Source: an uncultured Lachnospiraceae bacterium (lineage in GTDB: Bacteria; Bacillota; Clostridia; Lachnospirales; Lachnospiraceae). Taken from it: 12,010 bases of DNA. This document shows positions 6,636 through 12,010 of the stretch, piece after piece. The position numbers and the translations under genes were made by a program. How positions within the stretch are numbered: position 1 is the first letter of the stretch; each line of letters opens with the position of its first letter. The notes under the pieces were generated by a model. It was not told where the DNA came from. It made no database searches and was given only the letters and a program-made list of their open reading frames with translations. The stretch spans positions 12,757 to 24,766 of the forward strand of contig CAJUCK010000038.1 of assembly GCA_910585395.1 (NCBI GenBank), written 5' to 3'.

Positions 6636-7478
6636 ATGGCAGAGAATAAGAGCTGCAGCAGCGCTTCAAGCTGCGGGAGAGAAAGTTGTGAAGGGTGTCC
6701 AAGCCAGGGAGGGACACAGAGCATGATAGAGGAATGCAATCCTTTTTCCAGTGTGAAAAAAGTAATTGGGGTAGTCAGCGGAAAGGGTGGCGTAGGGAAA
6801 TCTTTTGTCACGGCATCCCTTGCCGCAGCGATGCGCAGAAAAGGATATGAAGTGGGAATTCTGGATGCAGATATCACAGGTCCTTCCATTCCTAAAATGT
6901 ATGGAGTGCATGGACCGGCAGAGGGCAATGAAATGGGACTGTTTCCAATAACAGGAGCTGATGGCACCAAAATTATGTCGCTGAATCTTCTGATGGACGA
7001 TGAGGAAGCTCCGGTTGTATGGCGGGGACCAGTGATTGCCTCCACGGTAAAACAGTTCTGGCATGATGTATACTGGGGAGATCTGGATTATTTGTTTGTG
7101 GACATGCCTCCAGGAACAGGAGATGTTCCGCTTACTGTATTTCAATCTCTGCCAGTAGATGGAATTCTTATTGTGACTTCCCCCCAGGAACTGGTGCAGC
7201 TGATTGTAAAGAAAGCTATCAATATGGCCAATATGATGAATATTCCAGTATTGGGACTGGTGGAAAATTACAGTTATCTAAAATGCCCAGACTGTGGAAA
7301 AGAAATTAAGCTTTTTGGTGAAAGCCATATAGATGAGGCAGCAGCAGAAATAGGGATACCTGTCTTAGGAAAAATGCCTTTGAATCCAGAGTTTGCCAGA
7401 CTGGCAGATGAGGGGCAGTTTTATAAAGTTGAAAATCCATATTTGGATGATGCAGCTGAAAGGGTTGAAAACATTTAA
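6636..7478 (+). CDS. mrp: Mrp/NBP35-type Fe-S cluster carrier P-loop ATPase
   Basis: The 280-aa cytosolic ATPase is of the Mrp (ApbC/NBP35) family, which binds and transfers iron-sulfur clusters to apoproteins. A deviant Walker A motif S-G-K-G-G-V-G-K-S (48-56) is followed by D-A-D-I-T-G-P-S-I-P, then the P-P-G-T-G-D motif and T-S-P-Q-E-L-V. The cluster-binding C-P-D-C lies at C217/C220. The N-terminal extension contains a cysteine cluster (C7, C13, C18, C21 by count), as in many clostridial homologues. The start is ATG 6636 with ACAGGAGGAA directly upstream; an in-frame start at 6549 would lie inside the upstream hairpin and adds 29 residues unlike the family. It is single-gene, ended by a strong terminator. 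Confidence 0.95.
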   Translation: MAENKSCSSASSCGRESCEGCPSQGGTQSMIEECNPFSSVKKVIGVVSGKGGVGKSFVTASLAAAMRRKGYEVGILDADITGPSIPKMYGVHGPAEGNEMGLFPITGADGTKIMSLNLLMDDEEAPVVWRGPVIASTVKQFWHDVYWGDLDYLFVDMPPGTGDVPLTVFQSLPVDGILIVTSPQELVQLIVKKAINMANMMNIPVLGLVENYSYLKCPDCGKEIKLFGESHIDEAAAEIGIPVLGKMPLNPEFARLADEGQFYKVENPYLDDAAERVENI

Positions 7479-7513
7479 TTTTTTTAAGGGGACGAAGATT
7501 CTCTTTGACATGC

Positions 7514-7560
7514 AAAAGCCTTGCTGAGAGCGGATTTGCTCTCAGCAGGGCTTTTTCTCT
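7514..7560 (+). terminator. Strong intrinsic terminator after mrp
   Basis: AGCCTTGCTGAGAGC (7517-7531) pairs with GCTCTCAGCAGGGCT (7538-7552) over 15 bp with one G-T wobble and loop GGATTT. The flanking AAA and TTT extend it, and CTTTTTCTCT forms the T tract. This separates mrp from the pilus operon. Confidence 0.93.
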
Positions 7561-7587
7561 ACAAAAAATTTTGTGACAAATGCATAA

Positions 7588-7616
7588 TTGCTTTTTAGAA
7601 GTACAGGGTATACAAT
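7588..7616 (+). promoter_or_regulatory. Probable promoter of the Flp/Tad-like operon
   Basis: TTGCTT (7588-7593) and TACAAT (7611-7616) are separated by 17 nt, immediately downstream of the mrp terminator and upstream of the first pilus gene. The -35 is imperfect. The alternative -10 TATACA (7609-7614) overlaps it. The surrounding GGTATACAATACC is nearly palindromic and could be an operator. Confidence 0.5.
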
Positions 7617-7846
7617 ACCACTACGGAATTTCTTCCGTTACATTTTCAAGCCGCCGGCAGTCTCTGTGCCGGCAACACAAATCTTTTTAAATTTCTGCAT
7701 AAGGATTCTGTTTTATGATGTTCAGACGTGAAGATGCGCAGAATTCTTAATCAATTGGTTGTAACGTTCACCAATTACCAATGCATGAAGGAAAGAAAAA
7801 TAAGCAGAAGGATACTGATTCCATTCCGCAGAAAGGAGGAACAGGT
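7617..7846 (+). promoter_or_regulatory. Structured leader of the pilus operon with three hairpins
   Basis: About 230 nt separate the promoter from the first start codon. Three hairpins are visible: ACGGAA-TTTC-TTCCGT (7623-7638), GCCGGCA-7-nt loop-TGCCGGC (7653-7673, followed after 7 nt by CTTTTTAAATTT), and AATTGGT-10-nt loop-ACCAATT (7753-7776). The second could be an attenuator. I looked for a cyclic-di-GMP-I riboswitch, common ahead of clostridial pilus operons, and did not find its conserved core. No other known riboswitch was recognised. Confidence 0.45.
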
Positions 7847-8008
7847 ATGAAGGTTATTTTTGAAGAATACAGCGGCATTATCATTACTGCCGTTGCCATT
7901 ATAGCCTTGATTGCCGTAGTAGGTCTGCTGCTTGTCAGCAATGGTCCGGTGCACACGGCATTTGTGGGCTTAATTGACAGTTTGTTTAACAAAGCGAAAG
8001 TTTCCTGA
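7847..8008 (+). CDS. Flp1-like mini pilin candidate (53 aa)
   Basis: The 53-aa protein starts MKVIFEEYSG, followed by one hydrophobic helix (about 11-30) and a short polar tail ending in K-V-S. Size, single N-terminal helix and the E-Y just before the helix fit Flp-type pilins and the Flp1-like family of Firmicutes; position ahead of a TadA-type ATPase supports that. ATG 7847 has an excellent site (GAAAGGAGG, 7 nt away). An in-frame ATG at 7781 would add a 22-residue basic leader ending in Gly, but it has no ribosome site. With the chosen start there is almost no prepilin leader, which is odd for an Flp pilin processed by TadV-type peptidase. It shares N-terminal and NG[PQ]V motifs with the 46-aa product at 11212. 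Confidence 0.8.
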   Translation: MKVIFEEYSGIIITAVAIIALIAVVGLLLVSNGPVHTAFVGLIDSLFNKAKVS

Positions 8009-8019
8009 TAACAGGCAGG

Positions 8020-8049
8020 CGGGACAGCCTGAAGGCCTGGGCTGTCCTG
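8020..8049 (+). promoter_or_regulatory. Stable hairpin between mini pilin and ATPase genes
   Basis: CGGGACAGCC (8020-8029) pairs with GGCTGTCCTG (8040-8049), 10 bp with one wobble and a 10-nt loop, starting 11 nt after the pilin stop. Only a weak T-rich tract follows. Such a structure would protect the pilin message from 3' decay or reduce readthrough, giving more pilin than ATPase. Confidence 0.6.
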
Positions 8050-8091
8050 GAATCTTGTATATGGGGAACTTATTTGAAATGGAGGATGTGA

Positions 8092-9192
8092 ATGAAATAC
8101 GACTGGGAATTAACAGAGGAAGAATTTGGTCCTTTTTATTCCTATATTCAGGATAAAAATGTAACAGATATTGATTATAACGGAAGGACCCTGTGGATTG
8201 CTGATTTACGGCGAGGAAGATATCAAGCGCAGATTTCTGTTACAGAGGAATTTGTGGAACGGTTTACCCATAGGATAGCCAACCGTGTCAATAAACCTTT
8301 TAATCGTGCGAGCAATGTTTTGGAAGCGGAGACAAATGAGCTTCGTATCAGTATTATTCACGAATCAGCAGCAGTGACTGGACGCAGCATCTGTATTCGC
8401 AAGTCACTGCCGAAAGTCCGGCATACGGTGGAAAGTATGTTAGACAGCCAGTATTGTACACTGGAAATTTTAAGTCTTTTAATCAATTGTGTAAAAGCAA
8501 AAATGAATTTTGCATTTTGCGGAGAACCTGGTGTGGGAAAAACAGAATGCGCAAAATTTTTTTCCCGGTTTATTCCCCCGAATCAGCGGGCCATCACGAT
8601 TGAGGATAACCTGGAAATGCATTTCCATGAGATTAATCCAGAAAATGATTGTGTAGAACTGCAGGTCAGCAAAGATTTAAGTTATACAGACGCCATCAAA
8701 CTGTGTTTAAGGCAGAATCCAAAGTGGATTATTTTATCAGAGGCGAGATCTACAGAAGTTCAGTATCTCTTAGAACAGTGGTCCACCGGGGTTTATGGTT
8801 TTACAACTCTGCATCTGGATGATCTCAGAAATCTGCCGGACCGTATTATGAATATGATAGGACGGTCCAGAGACGCAGAACGTCTGGAAAACTATATTTA
8901 TGAATTTATCAGTGTAGGTGTGTTGATCCGTCAATATGAAAATGAACAGGGAATGCTGGAACGTTACGTTGACCAAATGTGCTTTTATGACAGATTTTCT
9001 GGAAAAAATGAGATGTACATGCTGGTGGAGGATGGAAAACAGGTATCGGATGTAATTCCGGCAGATGTCTTAAAGCGCCTGCATCGTGCTGGAATCCTGG
9101 AACCCTTTCACTGTCCGGAAACCTGTGCGTATGAACCTTTGGATATTGAACTGGTGCAGGCGTCAAGACAGATAGAACAGGAGGATGAATGA
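8092..9192 (+). CDS. tadA: TadA/CpaF-type secretion ATPase
   Basis: The 366-aa member of the type II/IV secretion hexameric ATPase family would power assembly of the Flp-type pilus at the inner face of the membrane. The Walker A motif G-E-P-G-V-G-K-T spans 144-151 (K150, T151). The Asp-box-like stretch I-T-I-E-D-N-L-E follows, then the Walker B region W-I-I-L-S-E-A-R (E217), and the His box T-T-L-H with H241. Compared with CpaF, whose Walker B region usually reads GEVRGGE, this protein has S-E-A-R-S-T-E, a diverged but functional-looking version. The N-terminal domain (about 1-110) is shorter than in classical CpaF. GGAGG at 8081-8085 supports ATG 8092. The stop overlaps the next start by four bases (ATGA at 9189). 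Confidence 0.9.
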   Translation: MKYDWELTEEEFGPFYSYIQDKNVTDIDYNGRTLWIADLRRGRYQAQISVTEEFVERFTHRIANRVNKPFNRASNVLEAETNELRISIIHESAAVTGRSICIRKSLPKVRHTVESMLDSQYCTLEILSLLINCVKAKMNFAFCGEPGVGKTECAKFFSRFIPPNQRAITIEDNLEMHFHEINPENDCVELQVSKDLSYTDAIKLCLRQNPKWIILSEARSTEVQYLLEQWSTGVYGFTTLHLDDLRNLPDRIMNMIGRSRDAERLENYIYEFISVGVLIRQYENEQGMLERYVDQMCFYDRFSGKNEMYMLVEDGKQVSDVIPADVLKRLHRAGILEPFHCPETCAYEPLDIELVQASRQIEQEDE

Positions 9193-10532
9193 ACAGGAAA
9201 TTAGAAGAAGAGAAAAAAAGTAGGAATCACAGAAGAAACAGCAGATTTGAACTGTTTCATCCAGGAAATCTGCAGAGAGAGATTGACAGCTATGGGTACA
9301 GTTTTTCTATGGGCAAATACAGCGTATTTATTTTTGTGACAGTGGCAGGCGCCATAGGATGCAGCGCCTTATTTAGTCTGCGCTGGTATTTGATGGTCCT
9401 GATCGTGATGGCATGTACTGCAGTATTGCCCTTTCTGATTTTGGATGGATATAAACAAATGTATGAACATCGGCAGTTTTTAGATGTGTCAGATTATATG
9501 GAACAGGTTTTATATTCTTTTCGTTTGAATCAGAAAATCTTGCTGTCTTTAAAGGATACTCGAAGTTTATTTGAAGAGGGCAGGATGTACCAGGTTTTGG
9601 GAGAAGCTATCAATTATATTGAACAGGGGAGCTTCGAGAAGGATTTATACCGGGAGGCGCTGGGAATTGTTGAAAAGGCATATCATGCCAATCGTCTTCT
9701 GGCAGTACATGAATATATGTGCACAGTAGAAAGTAATGGAGGTGCATGCAAAGAAGGAATTGATCTTCTGCTGCAGGATAAGGCAGTATGGGCTGAGAAT
9801 GTGATGCTGCTGCAGGAAGATAAAAAAGCAGCACGTATGAGAGTTATTTTCTCTCTTTTCGTCACAGTATTTCTGGCTGTTGTGTTTCATTGTGTCTATC
9901 GTTCTATGCCGGCAAGATACAGCATCATTTATCATCCGATTACACAGTCGGCCACAACGCTGTATTTGATTTTAAATATTTGGATTGTTCGCAAGGCAAA
10001 CAAACAGATTGCCAAAAGCTGGATTGAAGCGGAAGATATGGAGGAAGAGAAAATGTATGAATATTTTCAGATCGTAACCAGCTTTCAGGAGAAAATAGAG
10101 ATGAAAAAGAGCTTAATTCTTGGAATTCCGTTGTTTGTTTTCGGGGCTGCTGCAGGTCTTAGGGGACATTTTTTGGCAGCTTCTGTTTTGACGGCAGGCT
10201 CTGTCTTATTGTTGAACCAGCACAAGATTGGGTATCGGATCGCCTATGACAGAGTAGTCAGGGAAATTAACAGAGTATTTCCAGGATGGCTTATGGAAAT
10301 GGCATTGCTGCTTCAAGGAAACAATGTGCAGGTTTCCATTGAAAAGACGATTGAGACTGCGCCGGCAGTTCTAAAGACGGACCTGCAGAGACTGTCAGAC
10401 AGTCTGAAACAAACGCCGAATGCTTTAGAACCGTATTTGGGATTCTTAGGTATGTTCCGGCTGTCATCCGTGCTGTCATCCATGAAGATGCTCTATGCGA
10501 TATCAGAGTCCGGCAGCGGAATAGTAAGATGA
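9189..10532 (+). CDS. Fused TadB-TadC-like platform protein, lacking its last membrane helix in this frame
   Basis: The 447-aa membrane protein would form the inner-membrane platform that works with the TadA ATPase. The N-terminal half is TadB-like: two hydrophobic segments (about 44-62 and 67-86), a cytoplasmic helical T2SSF-like region to about 215, then TMs at about 219-238 and 255-270. The C-terminal half is TadC-like: TMs at about 308-325 and 330-343, then a second cytoplasmic T2SSF-like region (about 350-440). Classical systems use two separate proteins. The second module should end in another TM, but this frame stops at 10532. The missing part (M-M-D-K-S-E-K... plus a TM) is encoded in the -1 frame from 10529 to 10678. 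RBS ACAGGAGG lies just upstream of the start. Confidence 0.85.
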   Translation: MNRKLEEEKKSRNHRRNSRFELFHPGNLQREIDSYGYSFSMGKYSVFIFVTVAGAIGCSALFSLRWYLMVLIVMACTAVLPFLILDGYKQMYEHRQFLDVSDYMEQVLYSFRLNQKILLSLKDTRSLFEEGRMYQVLGEAINYIEQGSFEKDLYREALGIVEKAYHANRLLAVHEYMCTVESNGGACKEGIDLLLQDKAVWAENVMLLQEDKKAARMRVIFSLFVTVFLAVVFHCVYRSMPARYSIIYHPITQSATTLYLILNIWIVRKANKQIAKSWIEAEDMEEEKMYEYFQIVTSFQEKIEMKKSLILGIPLFVFGAAAGLRGHFLAASVLTAGSVLLLNQHKIGYRIAYDRVVREINRVFPGWLMEMALLLQGNNVQVSIEKTIETAPAVLKTDLQRLSDSLKQTPNALEPYLGFLGMFRLSSVLSSMKMLYAISESGSGIVR

Positions 10533-10678
10533 TGGATAAATCAGAGAAAATTTCTAATGAGAAAAGCCTTGCTGGAATTAATGGAGTATTTTATCTGCCT
10601 CAGGTGACAGTGTCTTTTCAAACAATAGTAAATATGGTGGTATTTATGTTGGTTTTTCTGGGGCAGATGAAACTGTAG
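10529..10678 (+). CDS. C-terminal fragment of the platform protein in a shifted frame
   Basis: This 49-residue frame begins MMDKSEKISN, then a conserved-looking N-E-K-S-L-A-G-I-N-G-V-F stretch and one hydrophobic helix (about 31-46), ending G-Q-M-K-L. In the TadC/T2SSF pattern this is where the last cytoplasmic helix and final TM belong. The ATG overlaps the upstream stop as ATGA, so it could be made by termination-reinitiation as a separate subunit. Otherwise it is the broken end of one gene, with a small deletion or frameshift near 10510-10530, where the upstream frame ends abruptly in S-G-S-G-I-V-R. No good independent ribosome site and no classical slippery heptamer is seen. Confidence 0.7.
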   Translation: MMDKSEKISNEKSLAGINGVFYLPQVTVSFQTIVNMVVFMLVFLGQMKL

Positions 10679-10709
10679 AAAGCAATGAAGGCAGCGTCAG
10701 GGAAAGGAG

Positions 10710-11054
10710 ATGAGGAGCTTGGGACAGGTAATTAAGACTTATCTGGGAATATTTTTTCTCATGGTAACAGGAGTTGTGGGAATTGGTGTGGTGACAGCTG
10801 GAATTCAGTCTGCAAATGCCAGAAATTATCATGCAGATGTGATCAGTGAGATTGAGTGCAGTAATTTCAATGATTCGGTGGTGTCCGCCTGCAGGAAGCA
10901 GGCAGAAATAGAAGGTTATAAACTGAAAGTAAAAACCATGGCCTATGACGCCCAGGGACATACAAAGTGGGCAGAGGTTATTTTAGACTATAAATATGCC
11001 ATTCCAGCGCTGAATCTGGTGACAGATCATCAGGTGCGGGGATTTGCAAAATAG
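10710..11054 (+). CDS. Pseudopilin-like single-pass membrane protein
   Basis: The 114-aa protein has an N-terminal helix at about 13-33 and a C-terminal extracytoplasmic part that starts with A-R-N-Y-H-A-D-V-I-S-E-I-E and ends with A-E-V-I-L-D-Y-K-Y-A-I-P. The size and build resemble TadE/pseudopilin-like products of such operons, but I do not see a clear family signature. Two cysteines, C50 and C61, could form a disulfide. The ATG at 10710 is preceded by GGAAAGGAG with very short spacing; a TTG at 10719 would have better spacing and is a possible alternative start. It is transcribed with the ATPase and platform genes, 31 nt after the platform fragment. Confidence 0.75.
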   Translation: MRSLGQVIKTYLGIFFLMVTGVVGIGVVTAGIQSANARNYHADVISEIECSNFNDSVVSACRKQAEIEGYKLKVKTMAYDAQGHTKWAEVILDYKYAIPALNLVTDHQVRGFAK

Positions 11055-11070
11055 AAAGGGGTACTCATAA

Positions 11071-11175
11071 ATGAAACATGTAATAGAGGAATTTGGAGGC
11101 GCGGTAATATATGTTATTGCAGGAGGAAGCATGCTGGGAATTTTTGTGTATTTATTAGAGCGGTTATTGTCATAA
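11071..11175 (+). CDS. 34-aa mini membrane protein, Flp-like N terminus
   Basis: The frame starts MKHVIEEFGG and continues as one hydrophobic helix (about 11-29) with a short E-R-L-L-S tail. GAAAGGGG about 9 nt upstream supports translation. The first ten residues follow the same pattern as the two other mini pilin candidates of the operon, with E6, E7 and an aromatic residue at 8. It could be a minor pilin or a small regulator of the platform; there is no direct evidence for either. Confidence 0.65.
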   Translation: MKHVIEEFGGAVIYVIAGGSMLGIFVYLLERLLS

Positions 11176-11211
11176 GATACTTTTTGACAGAAACTAACAG
11201 GAGGAATAGGT

Positions 11212-11352
11212 ATGAGAGAAATATTTGAAGAATATGGGAAGGTAGTAATGGCAGCGACAGTTTCTATGATGCTGATTGGGTTTGGCACAGTTATTTTTAC
11301 GAATGGTCAGGTGTTTGATGCAATTCGGGCGTTTTCCCAAAGTATCTGTTAG
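11212..11352 (+). CDS. 46-aa Flp1-like mini pilin paralogue
   Basis: The product starts MREIFEEYGK, with a hydrophobic helix at about 11-29 and then T-N-G-Q-V-F-D-A-I. It aligns with the 53-aa protein at 7847 both at the N terminus (IFEEY at 4-8) and after the helix (NGPV versus NGQV), so the two are probably paralogues. CAGGAGGAA lies at a good distance before ATG 11212. The stop (TAG 11350-11352) overlaps the AGGAGG of the following gene, suggesting tight coupling. Confidence 0.75.
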   Translation: MREIFEEYGKVVMAATVSMMLIGFGTVIFTNGQVFDAIRAFSQSIC

Positions 11353-11361
11353 GAGGAATTT

Positions 11362-11826
11362 ATGAAGAAATTATATGAAGCTGTTTCAGATATGATACTT
11401 CCAGGTATTGTGTTTGTGGCAGTGACAGCAATTTTGACTGGAGCAGCCGTATTTGGAAAGATAGGAAACAGCATGAAAGCGGATGGTGATGATTTTTCAC
11501 ATATGGCAGATACACAGGCAGTGGAAGCAGTATGCGGCAGGCAGGAGCCCCGGATTCAGTGTATTGGAAAAAAAGTGTGGAAAGCTGGAGAGTCTGTTTC
11601 GATTTATAATGTATTTTCAGCAGCAGATGAAAATGGCAGCAGCCTTAAGCTTATGGTTTCAGATATTATAAGCGAGAATGGAGACAGTGTTTTAAACTGC
11701 TATCATGAATCGACAGGACAGGCAGTGTTTCCCAAACGCGGGGCTTATACTTTTTGTTTAGAAACGATGGATAGTGAGCGGAAAATCAGCAAAGAAAGGA
11801 TGCTTATTCTTGTAGACGACAGATAA
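11362..11826 (+). CDS. Membrane-anchored protein with Ig-like extracytoplasmic domain
   Basis: The 154-aa product has one N-terminal TM (about 12-31) and an outside part of about 120 residues. Residues about 70-152 show a bacterial Ig-like/DUF5011-style strand pattern: W-K-A-G-E-S-V-S, an F-S-A-A-D-E-N-G turn, V-S-D-I-I-S-E-N-G-D, then K-R-G-A-Y-T-F-C-L-E-T-M-D and a last strand M-L-I-L-V. The assignment rests on pattern only. Four cysteines (58, 67, 113, 132) could make disulfides. The N terminus MKKLYEAVSD resembles that of the mini pilins (E6). ATG 11362 is 5 nt after AGGAGG. As a member of the pilus operon it may be a minor pilin or surface adaptor. Confidence 0.7.
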   Translation: MKKLYEAVSDMILPGIVFVAVTAILTGAAVFGKIGNSMKADGDDFSHMADTQAVEAVCGRQEPRIQCIGKKVWKAGESVSIYNVFSAADENGSSLKLMVSDIISENGDSVLNCYHESTGQAVFPKRGAYTFCLETMDSERKISKERMLILVDDR

Positions 11827-11852
11827 GGAGATGCAGAAGAAAAGGAGGGATC

Positions 11853-12010
11853 ATGAAGTATACAGTTTATGGGACGGCGCTGCTGTTTATGGTAATTATG
11901 GCAATTGCAGGGGTGATGATTGTCAGTGGCAGAGATGTGCGGGAAAACGAAGTGGATAAGGCATTGAATACAGCGGTGGAGCAGACGTTAGAACAATTGC
12001 GAAAAGATGG
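11853..12010 (+). CDS. Single-pass membrane protein, cut by the window end
   Basis: The frame starts at ATG 11853 after AAAGGAGGGA and is open to the last base, giving 52 residues and part of a codon. An N-terminal hydrophobic helix (about 6-25) follows a short MKYTVYG start, then S-G-R-D-V-R-E-N-E-V and a helical A-L-N-T-A-V-E-Q-T-L-E-Q-L stretch. The layout, helix then E-rich amphipathic segment, fits a pseudopilin or TadE/F-like component, consistent with its place in the operon. The family cannot be told from the visible part. Confidence 0.7.
   Translation, partial: MKYTVYGTALLFMVIMAIAGVMIVSGRDVRENEVDKALNTAVEQTLEQLRKD

Noticed and set aside
6557..7145. Two minus-strand frames opposite mrp
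   Set aside because: Both are shadows of the conserved Mrp coding sequence with no recognisable protein features.
7781..7846. Upstream ATG giving the mini pilin a 22-residue basic leader
   Set aside because: No ribosome site precedes 7781, the Glu-Tyr spacing from the leader Gly does not fit prepilin cleavage, and 7847 has a strong site.

Overview
This looks like chromosomal DNA of a low-to-middle GC anaerobic Firmicute, most likely a Lachnospiraceae-type Clostridium. The basis is the AT-leaning composition, strong AGGAGG ribosome binding sites, an ssrA tag of the clostridial AEDN..AA kind, Mrp with a Cys-rich N terminus, a cytosolic chemoreceptor, and a Firmicutes-style Flp/Tad-like pilus operon. 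The family assignment is inference; no species is claimed.

Layout. (1) 43-446: promoter and complete tmRNA gene (ssrA). (2) 451-628: three diverged, hairpin-forming tandem repeats of about 67-68 bp. (3) 692-2150: a soluble methyl-accepting chemoreceptor with a C-terminal CZB zinc-binding domain (TlpD-like architecture), ending in an intrinsic terminator. (4) 2165-2776: an unrecognised single-pass membrane protein with a C-terminal coiled coil. (5) 2894-5040: an overlapping OmpR-type response regulator and HAMP sensor kinase pair. (6) 5041-5279: a short convergent gap holding a start-less open frame that may be a gene remnant. (7) 5280-5669, minus strand: a small CmpB/PF06541-type membrane protein. 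(8) 5828-6490: a lipoprotein with a very good sigma-A promoter. (9) 6517-6553: a 17-bp hairpin with a GGAA tetraloop. (10) 6636-7560: Mrp/NBP35-type Fe-S cluster carrier ATPase and a strong terminator.

(11) From about 7588 to the window end there is a compact Flp/Tad-like pilus or secretion operon. It starts with a promoter and a roughly 230-nt leader with three hairpins. Then come a 53-aa Flp1-like pilin candidate, a strong intergenic hairpin, a TadA/CpaF-type ATPase, and a fused TadB-TadC-like platform protein whose last transmembrane segment lies in a different frame. These are followed by a pseudopilin-like protein, two more micro-membrane proteins (34 and 46 aa) that share the N-terminal M[KR]x[IV][FI]EE[YF] pattern with the first pilin, a membrane-anchored Ig-like protein, and a further single-pass protein running off the end.

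The regions look largely independent: a housekeeping start (ssrA), a sensory and signalling block, an envelope/metabolism block, and the pilus operon. The pilus operon is the most likely place for undescribed biology, because of its one-gene platform, its several leaderless mini-pilin-like peptides and its apparent platform split.
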